Of a stretch of DNA of 64,000 nucleotides, positions 29,391 through 40,889 are shown piece after piece. The position numbers were made by a program, and so were the translations under genes. The notes beneath the pieces are model-generated. The model worked only from the letters and a program-made list of their open reading frames with translations, made no database searches and was not told the DNA's origin. Numbering within the stretch: position 1 is the stretch's first letter; every line of letters begins with the position of its first letter. Origin of the DNA: Vanilla planifolia (lineage: Eukaryota; Streptophyta; Magnoliopsida; Asparagales; Orchidaceae); the NCBI GenBank assembly GCA_023846275.1, contig JAIUJO010000299.1:139001-203000 (forward strand), in the 5' to 3' direction.

Positions 29391-31010
29391 TGTTATGAAA
29401 GAGTTACAACTAGAGGTTTTTTCAAATAGTTCACCTTTAACATTTTAGTTTTTGTGAGTTAAATAAGAAAAAAAAGATTTTTCAGCTCATCTACGACATA
29501 ATTTTTATGAGATCAAACAAAACTCTAGGTTTCATATATGTTAGGATGCCAAACCCAAATGAAAAGGAAAAATATAATAAGATAATAATTTTTTAAAAAA
29601 ACATACAAATTTTCCTATTCTTATTAATGAGTATACAATGGTACAAAGATTTTAACATTTTGATGAGAATTGAAAAGAATGAAAGCTTGGAAGATTTTGG
29701 TGTAACTAAATGAATTAGGAATTCGAAGTTTGGTTTAGAGTGCTGCAAAGCGGAATTTATGTTAGCAGAATATGCTACAACCACTCCTTAAGATATTAAA
29801 TTGTTACTCTTATTTATCAGATGTTTCATTCCAAAGGTTAGGTATTTATAGATTTTTTTATTATGGTCATTAAAAATAAAAATAAAATCCTTCTCTAAAG
29901 ATACTGCAAAATATCTTTGATATCTTTTCCAAATGCTTAAATATTCTTCTAAAATAGCCATTGGATTGGCTGAAAACGAATCTATGGGCCATTAAATAAA
30001 TTGGTTTAGAAGGGTGAGTTATGGATGGTTAAAATAAGGTGAATTTGATGCCTATCGTCCTGTTTAGTTAGATAAATTCTAGATTGTTTTAATTTATCAA
30101 TGATAAATATTGAAATGGTCTTAACCATAGGATTCTTGCGAGAAAGTCTTGTGTAGCCAAATCAATGATAAATTATTTGGCATTGGCAAGAAAGTCATCA
30201 CAATTAAATTGGCTAATAAAATGGATGATTGCATCAAATAGGATCAGTGTTTAAAAGTGGAGATAATGTCCAACATGCATTCGCAAAATGAATAAGAGAA
30301 CGATGTTGAGGTATCCTAATTTTGGAAGTGTAAAAGCATAATGGAGTAGCCCCACATTTTAGAAGAGAAAAATAGTTTGTAGTTCGTTTGTTTTCTCACT
30401 AGTTATATGGGAGCCCAATTGTGGGTGGCTCCCTACTTGTGGACTTGGGATTTTACCACCCGATTCACTTGTTAAATTTTGTTCCAGTTACTTGTCCCTA
30501 CATTTGTGATTGCTAACTTGTCCTTGCTTGACTAAAGAACTTTGCATTTAAGGATAGCTTGGGATATTGCCTAAATTTTTTTAAGTTAAGAAAATTTATT
30601 AGAATTATTTTTTATGTTCCTTGGGTTTGATAGTCAACCTAATATTTAATTTGTTAGAGATACATAAGTAGTATTTAACCAAAGAAAAAATTAATGAAAA
30701 AATTGTATCCTATATATTTTTTTAATTTGAGGATGTCATTGAATAAGGAGATTCTTGAGTTAGGATACAGAAGTGTGTTGAATGAAGATGTCCCTATAAT
30801 TAATAAGATAACATTCTTTTTCATAATAAAAAATGATTTCAATTTTATTGTGTATGATATCAATCCTTGAAACTTTTTGGATACTCCAAGATACTTTTAC
30901 CACCTCTAGTTCACCATCATTAAAAGTTCATCGCTTATTCTTTACATGTAAAGCTATTTCACATTAAACAAGTCTGATAGAATAAAATTTTAAAAATTTA
31001 ATGCTCGAGT
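29391..31010. mobile_element. R1 dispersed repeat, copy 1, inserted in the satellite
   Basis: About 1.6 kb without satellite landmarks between minus-oriented satellite units. The left part ('gagttacaac', then 'ccaaatgaaaagg' at about 29,560) matches the left part of copy 2 at 35.30-35.57 kb. The segments at about 29,610-29,700, 29,838-29,965 and 30,083-30,140 also align in order with 35,640-35,720, 35,858-35,985 and 36,163-36,225. The two insertions are therefore the same family, in the same direction. A TATA-like box (TATAAATA, minus strand, 29,843-29,850) is present but is not kept in copy 2. I classify it only as LTR-like, old and broken. Minus-strand open frames of 62-63 codons here match no family I know. 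Confidence 0.6.
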
Positions 31011-34000
31011 CATCAAACACAAGGGTTAACTAACATTAACATAACCAAAACAATGTCATAACAAAAGTCACACGAGAGGAGATTTAGAGTTACAAAGCAA
31101 TATATCCAAATAAAAGTGAAACATTTGAACAAATGATGTAAATTTGAATAGAAAACTTATATTTCAAGATATAATGATATCAGGTGTAGCATCTACGATT
31201 ATAAAATAAGGTATGAATATAAATGTATCGTAAATTATTTGAAAATACAAGAAAATAAAATATTAAAAAATATTAAAAAAGTTCATAGTTCTCAACGTAA
31301 TTTGCTATTAATTACCTAAACAAATGAACTATAACAATTAAATATTGTTATCTCAACATTAAGACAATATATGACAAGCCATAAATGGCATAAAATGAAT
31401 TAACATAATATATCAAAATCAAATTGAAGCAAGTTCAAATTAGAAGAATTATATTTACTTTGTAAATTAACGAAATATAATATAGCCAAATCAATGTTGC
31501 ATCAACATCAAAAGAGAGGAGAATTAGTGTTTCCTGGTATTACAATGAAATAAAAGAAAAAATTCAAAGAAATAAGATAAACTTTCTATGAAAGTTACAC
31601 TATATGCAATTTAATAAAGTTTAACATCCTTGATCAATAAATCATGTAGCAATCAAAAACTCTTGCAATACTTGTTTAAACCCTTAGAAAAAAAATATAT
31701 TAGAAGATAAAAAAGAGTATTTAATTAGTTATAGTATACTAATATGTGTCAGATAACATTTATTTTATCTCGTTGAGAATTTCTTTACAAATATTACAAA
31801 TTATTGTAGTAATTAATCATAAGTAAGAATAAATTTATTTTTTATATTTAGTAAATTTATATTATAATTGAAATGAGGTAATTTGAAATAATCCAATATA
31901 ACGAAATCAAAGTGCTGTAATGATCAAACAAGAAGGGAATTTTTTTTTTAAAGTCATATGACTAAATAAAAGTGATAACCTTTAAGAAATGAGATGAGTT
32001 AAATGGAAGAGCAACTTTGTAGAATACTAAGGAGAACGAATATAAATCCTCTAATGTCAAATTTGATAAAAATGGAAAAGTCACATAATGCATTATAAAA
32101 CATAAGAAACTAAACTATTTAATAAAATCAAATTGAATATTTTGTTGCATAGAGCCGTTCAACATGAGTTTAACACTATTGGCTCACTCTAAATTAGACC
32201 TTAATGGAATTACTATCAATTACCAAAGTAATTAATGAGAAATAATAACAATATATTATTTTAATATTTAGTATATATATGTTGAATTTTTAATGAGATA
32301 AATAAAATTTATGTAATATGAGAAAATTGATGTTATGGTAATGTCATACAACAAGAGCATTTGAGGTTTTTAGTAATATATTCAAATCAATGCAAAAAAT
32401 TTGAAGAAAGACAATACTTCAATGGACAAGCTACACTACAAGATAATAAGAAGACCATATGCAACATCCTCATTCCTTAAATTAGAAAAAAAATTAATAT
32501 GCCCTATAAATCATGGTAAAAAAATTTGTTTATTTAAAATATTAAAAAAATATTTTTGTGGAAAAGCTCACCAAAATGACTCGAAGGACATATTTTTTTT
32601 AATCAGAACACATTTAGAACTATTGTGAATTACAAAACTAAATTAAAATAAATAATAATAAATTATATTTTAACAATATGTAACCATTTAATACTATAAA
32701 ATTGATATAAAATGAGGCAATGTAATACAAAAAAATAAATGGGAAAAAATTAAGAAATGAGATAAAGTGTTTGCGAAAGCTTTATTCTAATGAACTAGAG
32801 AGATACAATGTTACCTCATTTTTAAAATCAAGTATGAATCAAATTTCTTATAAATCAGGAAAAACTACAAGAAAATTATCATTTTGAAAATATAAAAAAT
32901 AACAAAATAAATAATTAATGTTAATTTAGATGTTTCTAATTGCGTTTATTTTCTCTTAGTTATATAAAATTTACAATTATTGCAAATTATTAAAGTCATT
33001 TCATGTAAATATCTACAAATTATTATTATAATATTAAGAAAGTATATATTAAATATACAATAAGACAAATTAAAATAATTTAATGACAAATAAATTAATT
33101 TCATGCAAAAGTGATACAAAAAGAGATATAGTGTTATATAATAGGTGCCAAAACCTTATGAAATTAATTTTTTTAAAAATATAAAATAGTACTTGATTAC
33201 ATAAAACTCATCAAAATGTGTTAAACTATGATTGTTTTGTGTCAATAAGACCTCATTTTAATTGCTATCAAATAACAAATCAATGCCATGTAAATTTAAC
33301 ATGAAAGGAAATTTGGAAGTACGTAGTATAAAAAATTTAATGCAAAACTTTTTAAAAATGGTGATGGATTGTTTAATAAAGTTGTATTCTACGTTATCAA
33401 GATGATAAAATGCATGATCCTTAATCATAAATCTTGGTATGAGTCGAAACGGTTGCGAAACATGCCAAACAATCTAAAAGTATTTAAAAATAGAAAAATA
33501 TAATATTTATAAGATAGAGCTCATCAAGTTAAGTAAATAGAAATTCTTTTCATCATGATCAGAAATATTTCATTGTTACAAAAAATTTCTAAAATAAGTA
33601 ATCATAAAAAAAATAAAAATATATTATTTTATTATTAACTAGCTATATATTAAATTTGAAAAAAAATTAATTATAACAATGTAATTAACCAATTCAATAT
33701 GAAGTAGAAGATTACAAGAGAGGAGAGTTAGATTTTCATTATAATATACCCAAATCAACATAAAACATTTGAGCAAATGAGCCAATACGAATGTTGCATT
33801 CTAGGATACTAAGGTGATCAACCGCAACAAATCTCCTAATTAGTCACAAATAAAACTCTGCCATCCCAAAACATTAGAAAGTCAAAATATTTAAAAATAA
33901 AAAACATGAATGTTTAACTCAATGGAGCTAGTAAAGACAAGTAAAAAAATATTTATTTCATCTCCACCTATCCTTATTTCTAATTAGTGTTGATTGTCAA

Positions 34001-35065
34001 ATTAAATAAACAAAAATAATAAAAAGTTATTATTTCCATATTAGGTAAACATATATTACAATTTAAATAAAATAAATTGAATTAATGTATTCTGACAAAT
34101 TCTAATTGATGTAATGATGACATGAAAAGAGAATAAGATACGAATGTGACAATATTGAAGCGCAACATTTGAAGAAATGACAAAAATGATTGTGGAAAAA
34201 TTACATTGCAATATATTAATGAGATCAAGTGTACTATCATTGATCTTAAAATTAGTTTCGAATAAAAAACTTTGTAAAAAGTTCCAATAGATTAAAAAAT
34301 AAAATATATTCAAAATTTAAAATTTAACATCTATTACATAGAGCTTTCTGAGTGAAGCTCAACCACACTTTTATCCATTTTATTGGACCTCTTTAAGATT
34401 CACTATGGATTACAAAAATAAATAATAATAATAAATAATAAATAACTTTTTTATATTAAGTAGTTGTATATTATGGTTGTAGTAAGATAAATTGAACTAA
34501 TTTATTATTTCTAACTCAAAGTCATGTAAGCATCAGATGAAGGAATATATTAAGTAGTGTAGTCATATAATTAATTTAAAAAAATAATTGAATAGAATAT
34601 TATACATTAATCTGAAAGTTGAATTCCATGCTATTAAGCAGACGAAAAGTAACATACTCCATCTTTAAATGTGGTAGAAACAAAAATATCACATAAATCA
34701 CATTAAAATGTCACAACATAAAATCTAAACATATAAAAATTGATATCAAATTAGATAAGGCTTTTTGAGATTATTCCATCGTCATTTATTTTTTCTATCA
34801 AATCTATTTTTGAATTATTATTAATTATCATATTAAGTAAGCATAAAAAAAAATTATTGATATTCTTGTTTAATAAAAGATATTAAAACTAAAAATTAGA
34901 TAAACTAAAATTTAATACAATGAAATAAATGTGATGTTGTGGGACACATGAAACAAGATTTAAAGTTACATAATATTTAAATAAAACAAAGAAAAACATA
35001 TGATGAAATGGAATAAATTGTATGACAATATTGTATTCCAATGTAATCTAGATAACAAATAAACG
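31010..35065 (-). repeat. Ancient ~410-bp satellite, domain 3b (minus orientation)
   Basis: This continues domain 3a after R1 copy 1. The reversed anchor is near 31,180, 31,620, 32,045, 32,460, 32,810, 33,410, 33,815, 34,230 and 34,650, with a last unit cut at about 35,065 just before its anchor. Most steps are 410-420 bp. The 75-codon open frame at 32,401-32,628 and the 85-codon frame at 34,056-34,313 are satellite sequence. No gene seen. Confidence 0.88.
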
Positions 35066-35600
35066 ATGTCCAAGTAATGTGCATCAATTTAGTGTTTTAA
35101 AGAATTTTCTCTATTTTTTATATTATTATTTTTTTCAAACTTTTTATTAAAAATAATTTTATGTTTATAAAAAAGTTAATCAATCTTTAATTTTTTAATT
35201 AAGGAAAAAAAAAAAAATTAAAAAGGTACATGAATAGCTTTTGTAGTTTGGCCCAAACTTGAATCTACATCCATCCGCAATCAACTAATGAAAAACTCCA
35301 CTGTTAATAGAGTTACAACTTGAGATTTTTACAAAACACATTCAATATACTTGACTTTTTTAGTTATGGTTCACCTCCAACTTATAATATTTTTCACATT
35401 TTCCCTCCAACCGACGTCAGATTTTTTCTTATAATCATCTCTAACCAACTAGGTTTTGCATGTTAAATAATATTCCAAGTTTTTACAAGCTCTACCATAT
35501 CTCAATTTTTTATAAGATAAAAATTAAACTTTGGCTTTCCCATGCATAAGACCACCTAATCCAAATGAAAAGAGATACATATATATATATATAACTAGAA
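35065..35600 (-). mobile_element. Copia-like LTR and 3'-end remnant (antisense)
   Basis: Read on the minus strand, a purine-rich stretch (35,400-35,412, 'ggttggaggga') is followed at once by a 'tgtgaaaaatat' start (35,399), as polypurine tract and LTR start do in Ty1-copia elements. About 335 bp of LTR-like sequence follows, ending in a T/A-rich region at the satellite junction. Upstream, about 190 bp resembles the 3' end of a copia internal region by general recollection only. I infer the family; no conserved protein motif is decisive. It is an old, broken fossil. Confidence 0.3.
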
Positions 35601-36239
35601 AAAATATCTCCAATGAAAATGTAGAACATCATATGCATATTAATAAACGTAGCAATGCATAATGAGATTGAAATTACGAAGACAAGTGACAAAGTAAAGG
35701 CTTGAAAGGATATGCTTAGTAAGAAAAGGTTTTTAATTTTAAGTAATGCTAGGTCCTATAGTGCCAACATTAGAGTTTTACACAAGTGAAAGGTTATGTA
35801 TCACTTGTTTGAATTATTTTAATGTTTATAGTCTGCAGGCAGTTCATTAATATTGTTAGGTTTACATTAAAAAAATTGATAATGGTCATTTCAAAGTCAA
35901 GGAAAAGTAGTTTCAAAAGTTGTTACAAAATAGCTTAAAGGACAATTCCAAGCAGCTTAAAATTATGTTTCTTAAATAGCTTTGCAATAGCTTCAATAAT
36001 GGTTAGGGAATTAGCTTTTAGGAAGGATTAACTAGACTTGTTGGATCAAGTCCAAGAAGTTATAGATCATCAAATCTAAGACTATAGAAAAAGCTGAGAT
36101 ATGCATGATTGGTTCAAGATGGATTTGAACTATTTTAATTGATCATGTTAAATGATAGCTAGATTGCATAATTGATCAATAATAAATGCTAAAGTGACAT
36201 TAGTTCTAGGATCAACAGAACTTTTAATAAGTAAAAAAT

Positions 36240-36765
36240 TGAAAAATTTAGGGAATTCTAGGATTCAAAAGTTCATGGATTCAAAACAACTTAAGTTGAT
36301 ACTTAGAGAATTCAATATTTTTATGAAAAAATCCTCCTCTCCCTTCACCTTGTTCCTTTGCTTCTTGTCAATTTCACACTTTCATTTACAATGTTGCTTT
36401 TCTGAAAAAAAAAAGTTTGCTAATGATGGCTCAAGGTGAAAAAAACTCATAGACCAATAAAGTACTTCATTAAATTCAACATGAGCTTATTGTATTTGTG
36501 CATCTTTTTTTTGTCCTTTGAACACATAGAACTAGATATGGATAGCATAAAATGATTTAAGGCTACACATGTTCATGGCTTAACCATGACAATACTTTTA
36601 GCCAAAGCTTACATGGTCCTAATTAATTTTAATTTACATCTACTATGTTAAGCTTCTTTGATGGCCTTAATAGTCCATAGCCATTTATTTAACAATTGTG
36701 AGGTCAATTGCACAAGCTGTATCAGAATTTATGAAGTAAATTCCTTGGTAAATTAAAATCTATTA
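36240..36765 (+). repeat. R1 block X in copy 2
   Basis: This block matches 57,455-57,985 along its length ('ggattcaaaa', 'gaaaaaatcct', 'ctcaaggtgaaaa', 'tacttcattaaattcaacat', 'ggatagcataaaatgattta'). In this copy it is followed directly by block Y. No TATA box precedes it here, unlike copy 3. Confidence 0.85.
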
Positions 36766-36774
36766 GAAAAAAAT

Positions 36775-37180
36775 CCAAATATTCAAGGTACTTAACAGGA
36801 GGTCGCTGTCAAGCTCATTGAATCCATAATTGATAGAAAAGCCAAGGGAGAGATAAAATGACAAAAATCAACAAAACAACATAAGTCCAATTTTTGGGAA
36901 TTACCCAGAGATACGTTGTAAGTTATCAAAGTGCACATTAAAGTGCAATGGCCAAGCACAGCATGTGAAGGTGCATGAGCACACACAAAAGGTCCAAAAT
37001 ACCACGCAAGTGTGCTTACTTTGGATTGGCACATGTGTAATGACCAACTGCATGTGAGTTTTGCATGAAATGATAGTAACCACTCTACTGGACAGCCAAC
37101 TTATACAGGTGTACAGATGCAGGAAGTGGGGTGCACATGAGTAGGCAGACTAGAACAGGTGCAGAATTATAAATTTTTTT
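36775..37180 (+). repeat. R1 block Y in copy 2
   Basis: This block matches 56,935-57,345: shared 'cattgaatcca', 'tgcatgagcaca', 'gtgtaatgaccaact', 'atagtaaccactct', 'gtacagatgca' and 'ggtgcagaatt'-type segments. It is richer in G+C than the satellite. Many tg/ca dinucleotides stand where the other copy has cg (for example 'cacatgag' against 'cacgtgag'), as expected from decay of methylated CpG. Confidence 0.85.
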
Positions 37181-38024
37181 TCAAAATCTGAAGTCGAATA
37201 AATTAAGTACAAGGAAGAAAGTGATTTTTCGCAACAAATCATTCCTTATTAGCTTGTGTCTTTTAGATCTAAGCAATAAAGTAAAGGTTACGAGCATGTA
37301 AAACATCAGTTATTCGATCGTTGATTAGATGATAAGAATTCATGTAATGGCACTACAGTACTAAGCATAGGGAAAATGTTTAGTCATACACTACTCACAT
37401 GCAAATGGGCTTGATATGATTATGAGTTGTTGTAACTTATTGCAAACTTGATTCAAGTTTTGCCTATGTTAGTTATTCCCCTAGCTTATTCCAATATAGT
37501 TTCAAGATTTCCTTATTGCACTCAGACTTAGTCGATCTGAGACTTCGCACTTGGGATCATACCTATGACGTGGCTAGGATAATTTTCCTTTTTTTAATGA
37601 TTGAAATTCTCTATAAATTATTTTTCATAATTTCAACTAATGTTTAAAATGAAATCTTGTAAATATATATATGATTTGAAAAATGAAACAATTAAATTTT
37701 TGAAAAATGAAGTCTTAGATTTCATGACACTTGCAATGATTTTAGTTGAATTTTATAGTTTCGATTGTTTGAAAAATAAAATGCATAGTTTCCTAAATCA
37801 ATGAATGTTTTCAATGTAACCTAAATGCATTTTATTGGATAGTTGTGCTTAACCAATCATAATAAAATGTGATGTAATACATTTAATCCTTGAAGCTTAA
37901 TAAGCACTCTAAGCAACTGTAAACATCATTAATTAACCATCTTCGAAGGTGAGTAGCTTGTTCATTAGAACAAAACCTAATTTACACAAAATAAGGCTCA
38001 TAGGATAAAATAATAGACAATTTT

Positions 38025-39085
38025 TTAATGATGATGAAAATTAGGTATCAATCTGAATGTCTCAAGAATAATGCAAAAATCATAGAAAATAAAATGTTGC
38101 AGAATATAAAAATAAAAATTTAATTAGATAGATATTCTTAATGTGAGTCCAACGACGTCTTGGTTTTCATCAAATCAAATTTTGAATCACTAAAATGACC
38201 AATTTAAATAGACATAAGTAGTTAAAATTTTTTATAAATAATTACTAATAAATCTTTGTGATCTCAATGTTGGAAAACACAAGAATTATAGTTTCATAGT
38301 AAAGCAACATATTTGGTGAAAAAGATTTTAAAAATAAGATAATTTGTACGGTAAAATAATATTCGATGACACTTGAAAAATTAAATTTAACATCCTCTAT
38401 CATTAACAGAGTTAAAATGAAAATATCTTTTAAAGTTTACCAAAATCATAGGTACTAAAATAATTTACACTATATAAAAATATTTAATTTCTTAAAGCCT
38501 ATTCAGATCAGTCAAATTACACTATCCCATTTTTATTAGATCGCATGTGTAATTACTACAAGTTCCTATATTAAATTAAGTAAATATATATAAAAGGTAA
38601 AACATTATAAATTGAAGCAATGTAATATAACCTTATAAAAGTGATGTATAAGTCATATGAGAGTAGAATTAGATTTACATAGTAATATAAATAAATTAAT
38701 GTCCATTTTTTGAAGAGGAAACGTAAATTTGATTGCAATATTTCCTTTTTGGATACCAAAAAACATTTAATTAGAGAGTGATATTTTGAGAAGTATAAAG
38801 GAATCCTTACCATTTTAATGGGAGCTCTTTTAGAATTACTATGAGTTACAAAATAAAATAAGCAAAAAATATCAAATTGTTATTATAATATTATTCAAAT
38901 ATGTAACAAATTTGAAATAAGATAAATGGAAATAATGTAATATAAACAAATCAAAGCAATAAAAGAGACATATAGGAATAGTTTTAAGGTTATATATTCA
39001 CAAAACCAAATAAAAGCTGTGGTTTCAGGAAAAAAGATAAGTTGTATAGGAGTTTCGCATTCAAAGATACTAAGGAGATAAAGTG
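38025..39085 (-). repeat. Ancient ~410-bp satellite, domain 3c (minus orientation)
   Basis: The satellite resumes in the same orientation and nearly the same phase as at 35,065. The reversed anchor is at about 38,390; a shortened unit near 38,760 lacks most of its anchor region; the last recognisable element is 'actaaggagataaagtgta' at 39,068-39,086. The 80-codon minus-strand open frame at 38,571-38,813 is satellite. Confidence 0.85.
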
Positions 39086-39089
39086 TATT

Positions 39090-40880
39090 ATAAAGTTTTA
39101 AATATTTTTTTTATTATTATATTGACTTTTTATGAGACATTTTTCTTTTCAAATGATTTGAGTGTTAATGATATTACACTTGATCCGCATAATTTCTTGA
39201 AATTTTGTTTTACACATAATTTATATTATTTCTTCAAATTTTATTTTTTATTTTGTTCAATTATTATAAAACTCTAAATCTATACTTCTTGGACATTTAC
39301 ATTGCTTTGATTTTGTTGTATTGTATTTAATAAACTTATTTTTTATTAATTTCAATAAATTTTTAATTAATTTTGAAAGCATTATTTATTATTTTTAATG
39401 TTTATTTACTTTGGTAAGGTGTAATTACAATTGAGCTTTGATTGAAACTAGACAAATGTGATTGAAATCAACTGATTGGGAAATATCAAATTAAATGTTC
39501 ATTTTTAAATTTTAAATTTTTTCTTTCATTTTTGTATGTTTAATGAGATATTTAGATTTGCAATTGATTTGATAATTGAGCATATTACACTTGATCTTCC
39601 TATTATCTATGAACTTAACTTCCTCTCACAATTAATTTTATTTTTCAAACTTTTCATTTTTATTTGGATATATTACTTTGAAATTTTAAATTTACTCTCA
39701 TGTGAGCACTATAATATATTAATTTTGAAATATTACCATACATCAATTTATCATATCTCATTTAAAACATATATTTATTCAAAATTAAAATAACATCTTC
39801 TTATTATTAATGTTTATTTACATTGTTAATTCATAATAATTCGAAACTATTGATGAAAAAAATATCAGTGGATTCATCTTAATGATGTCTATGCAATAAG
39901 ATATTCATTTTTTAATTTTCTATAAAATATTTTTTCTAGCTTTTATATATCTTCTAATATATTTTAATTTTTAATTTCTTTGATGATTAAGGTTGTTATC
40001 GTAGATCTATTCAATAGTTTGGAATGCATCTTTAGAGTATAATTTACGTCATTTTTTAAACTTTTGTTTACCTTGGTTTAGTTATATTGTCATGTATACC
40101 CAAATCTACTATCATATTACTCTTTTACTTCTTTAGATTTTGTTATATTATATTTTATCAATTTATGTCATTTCATCTTGAGTATATATTCTATCACCAC
40201 TTAAATAAAAGGCTAAAAAGTTTTATTCTTACAAAATTTGGTAATTCATAGCAGATATAAACGAGCTCCAATCGAAGAAAACAAACATCATTTGTATTAG
40301 CATGATGAGCTTAAGCAAATTAAATATTAAATTTTTTTGGCAACTTTAGGATACCTTTGATTTTTAGATTATTGAATGATCATGGACATTACAAGTGATT
40401 TCTAGACTATAATGGAATGAAAATTTTCCATTACAATTTTCATCATTTCATCAAATGCTTTATCATTATTTTGGTATATTAATACGAAATTTTAAATCCA
40501 CATTAGTGAAGCATTTACATCATTATTATTTGGTTATATTACATTACTACAACTTCTTTTACTTTAATATTAATTAATATTTTCTTAATATTAAGTAATA
40601 ATTCATTATTATTTATGCTTGTCATATCTGTTAATTTGTTAAAATTTCAAATGGCTCAGATCAAGATGAAACAATAGTCATTGGACTTGTCTTAAGAGGA
40701 TTATTTAATAAATATTTATCAAATAAAAAAATAATATTTAATAATCTTTTATACATTTTTAAATTTTTAATTAAAAATTACTCTGAAATTGGTACAATTA
40801 AGATAAACTAACTTCATTAGATAAATCTCTACTAAGTTTATCTAATTAAATATTTATTTTTATATTTTTAAATATTTTTT
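39090..40880 (+). repeat. Ancient ~410-bp satellite, domain 4 (plus orientation)
   Basis: About four and a half units. The anchor occurs near 39,165 ('gatattacacttgatcc'), 39,575 ('catattacacttgatctt'), 39,985 and 40,375. Spacing is close to 410 bp. The domain is flanked on both sides by minus-oriented satellite, so it behaves as an inverted segment of about 1.8 kb. Open frames at 39,083-39,277 and 39,536-39,793 are repeat shadows. Confidence 0.88.
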
Positions 40881-40889
40881 CCAAGCAAG

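Larger units (their letters stand above)
35065..38025. mobile_element. R1 dispersed repeat, copy 2, splitting one satellite unit
   Basis: About 2.96 kb of non-satellite sequence. The unit on the left stops at 'aacgatgtcc' (about 35,050) and the unit on the right resumes at 'aaattaggtatcaatc' (about 38,040), which is nearly the next position in the unit. The insertion therefore came after the array. Inside, left to right: a left end shared with copy 1; a segment also shared with copy 1 (35,640-36,225); block X (36,240-36,765); block Y (36,775-37,180); and 37,200-38,025, which I do not recognise. Blocks X and Y recur in copy 3. Part of X (36,536-36,630) is about 94% identical to 57,748-57,842, so activity was fairly recent. 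It is LTR-like and broken. Open frames of 60-81 codons in X and Y match nothing known to me. Confidence 0.65.

Noticed and set aside
29843-29850. TATAAATA on the minus strand as a real promoter in R1 copy 1
   Set aside because: The aligned position in copy 2 lacks it, and such words are common in DNA this rich in A and T.
35201-35220. A-run at about 35,201-35,220 as the poly(A) tail of a retroposed gene or SINE
   Set aside because: No Pol III boxes or coding sequence precede it and no target-site duplication is visible. It lies within the LTR-like left end of R1 copy 2.
36194-37083. Open frames at 36,194-36,439 (plus), 36,792-37,034 and 36,901-37,083 (minus) as genes
   Set aside because: They lie inside R1 blocks X and Y. 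The matching regions of copy 3 do not keep the frames open, and no family is recognised.
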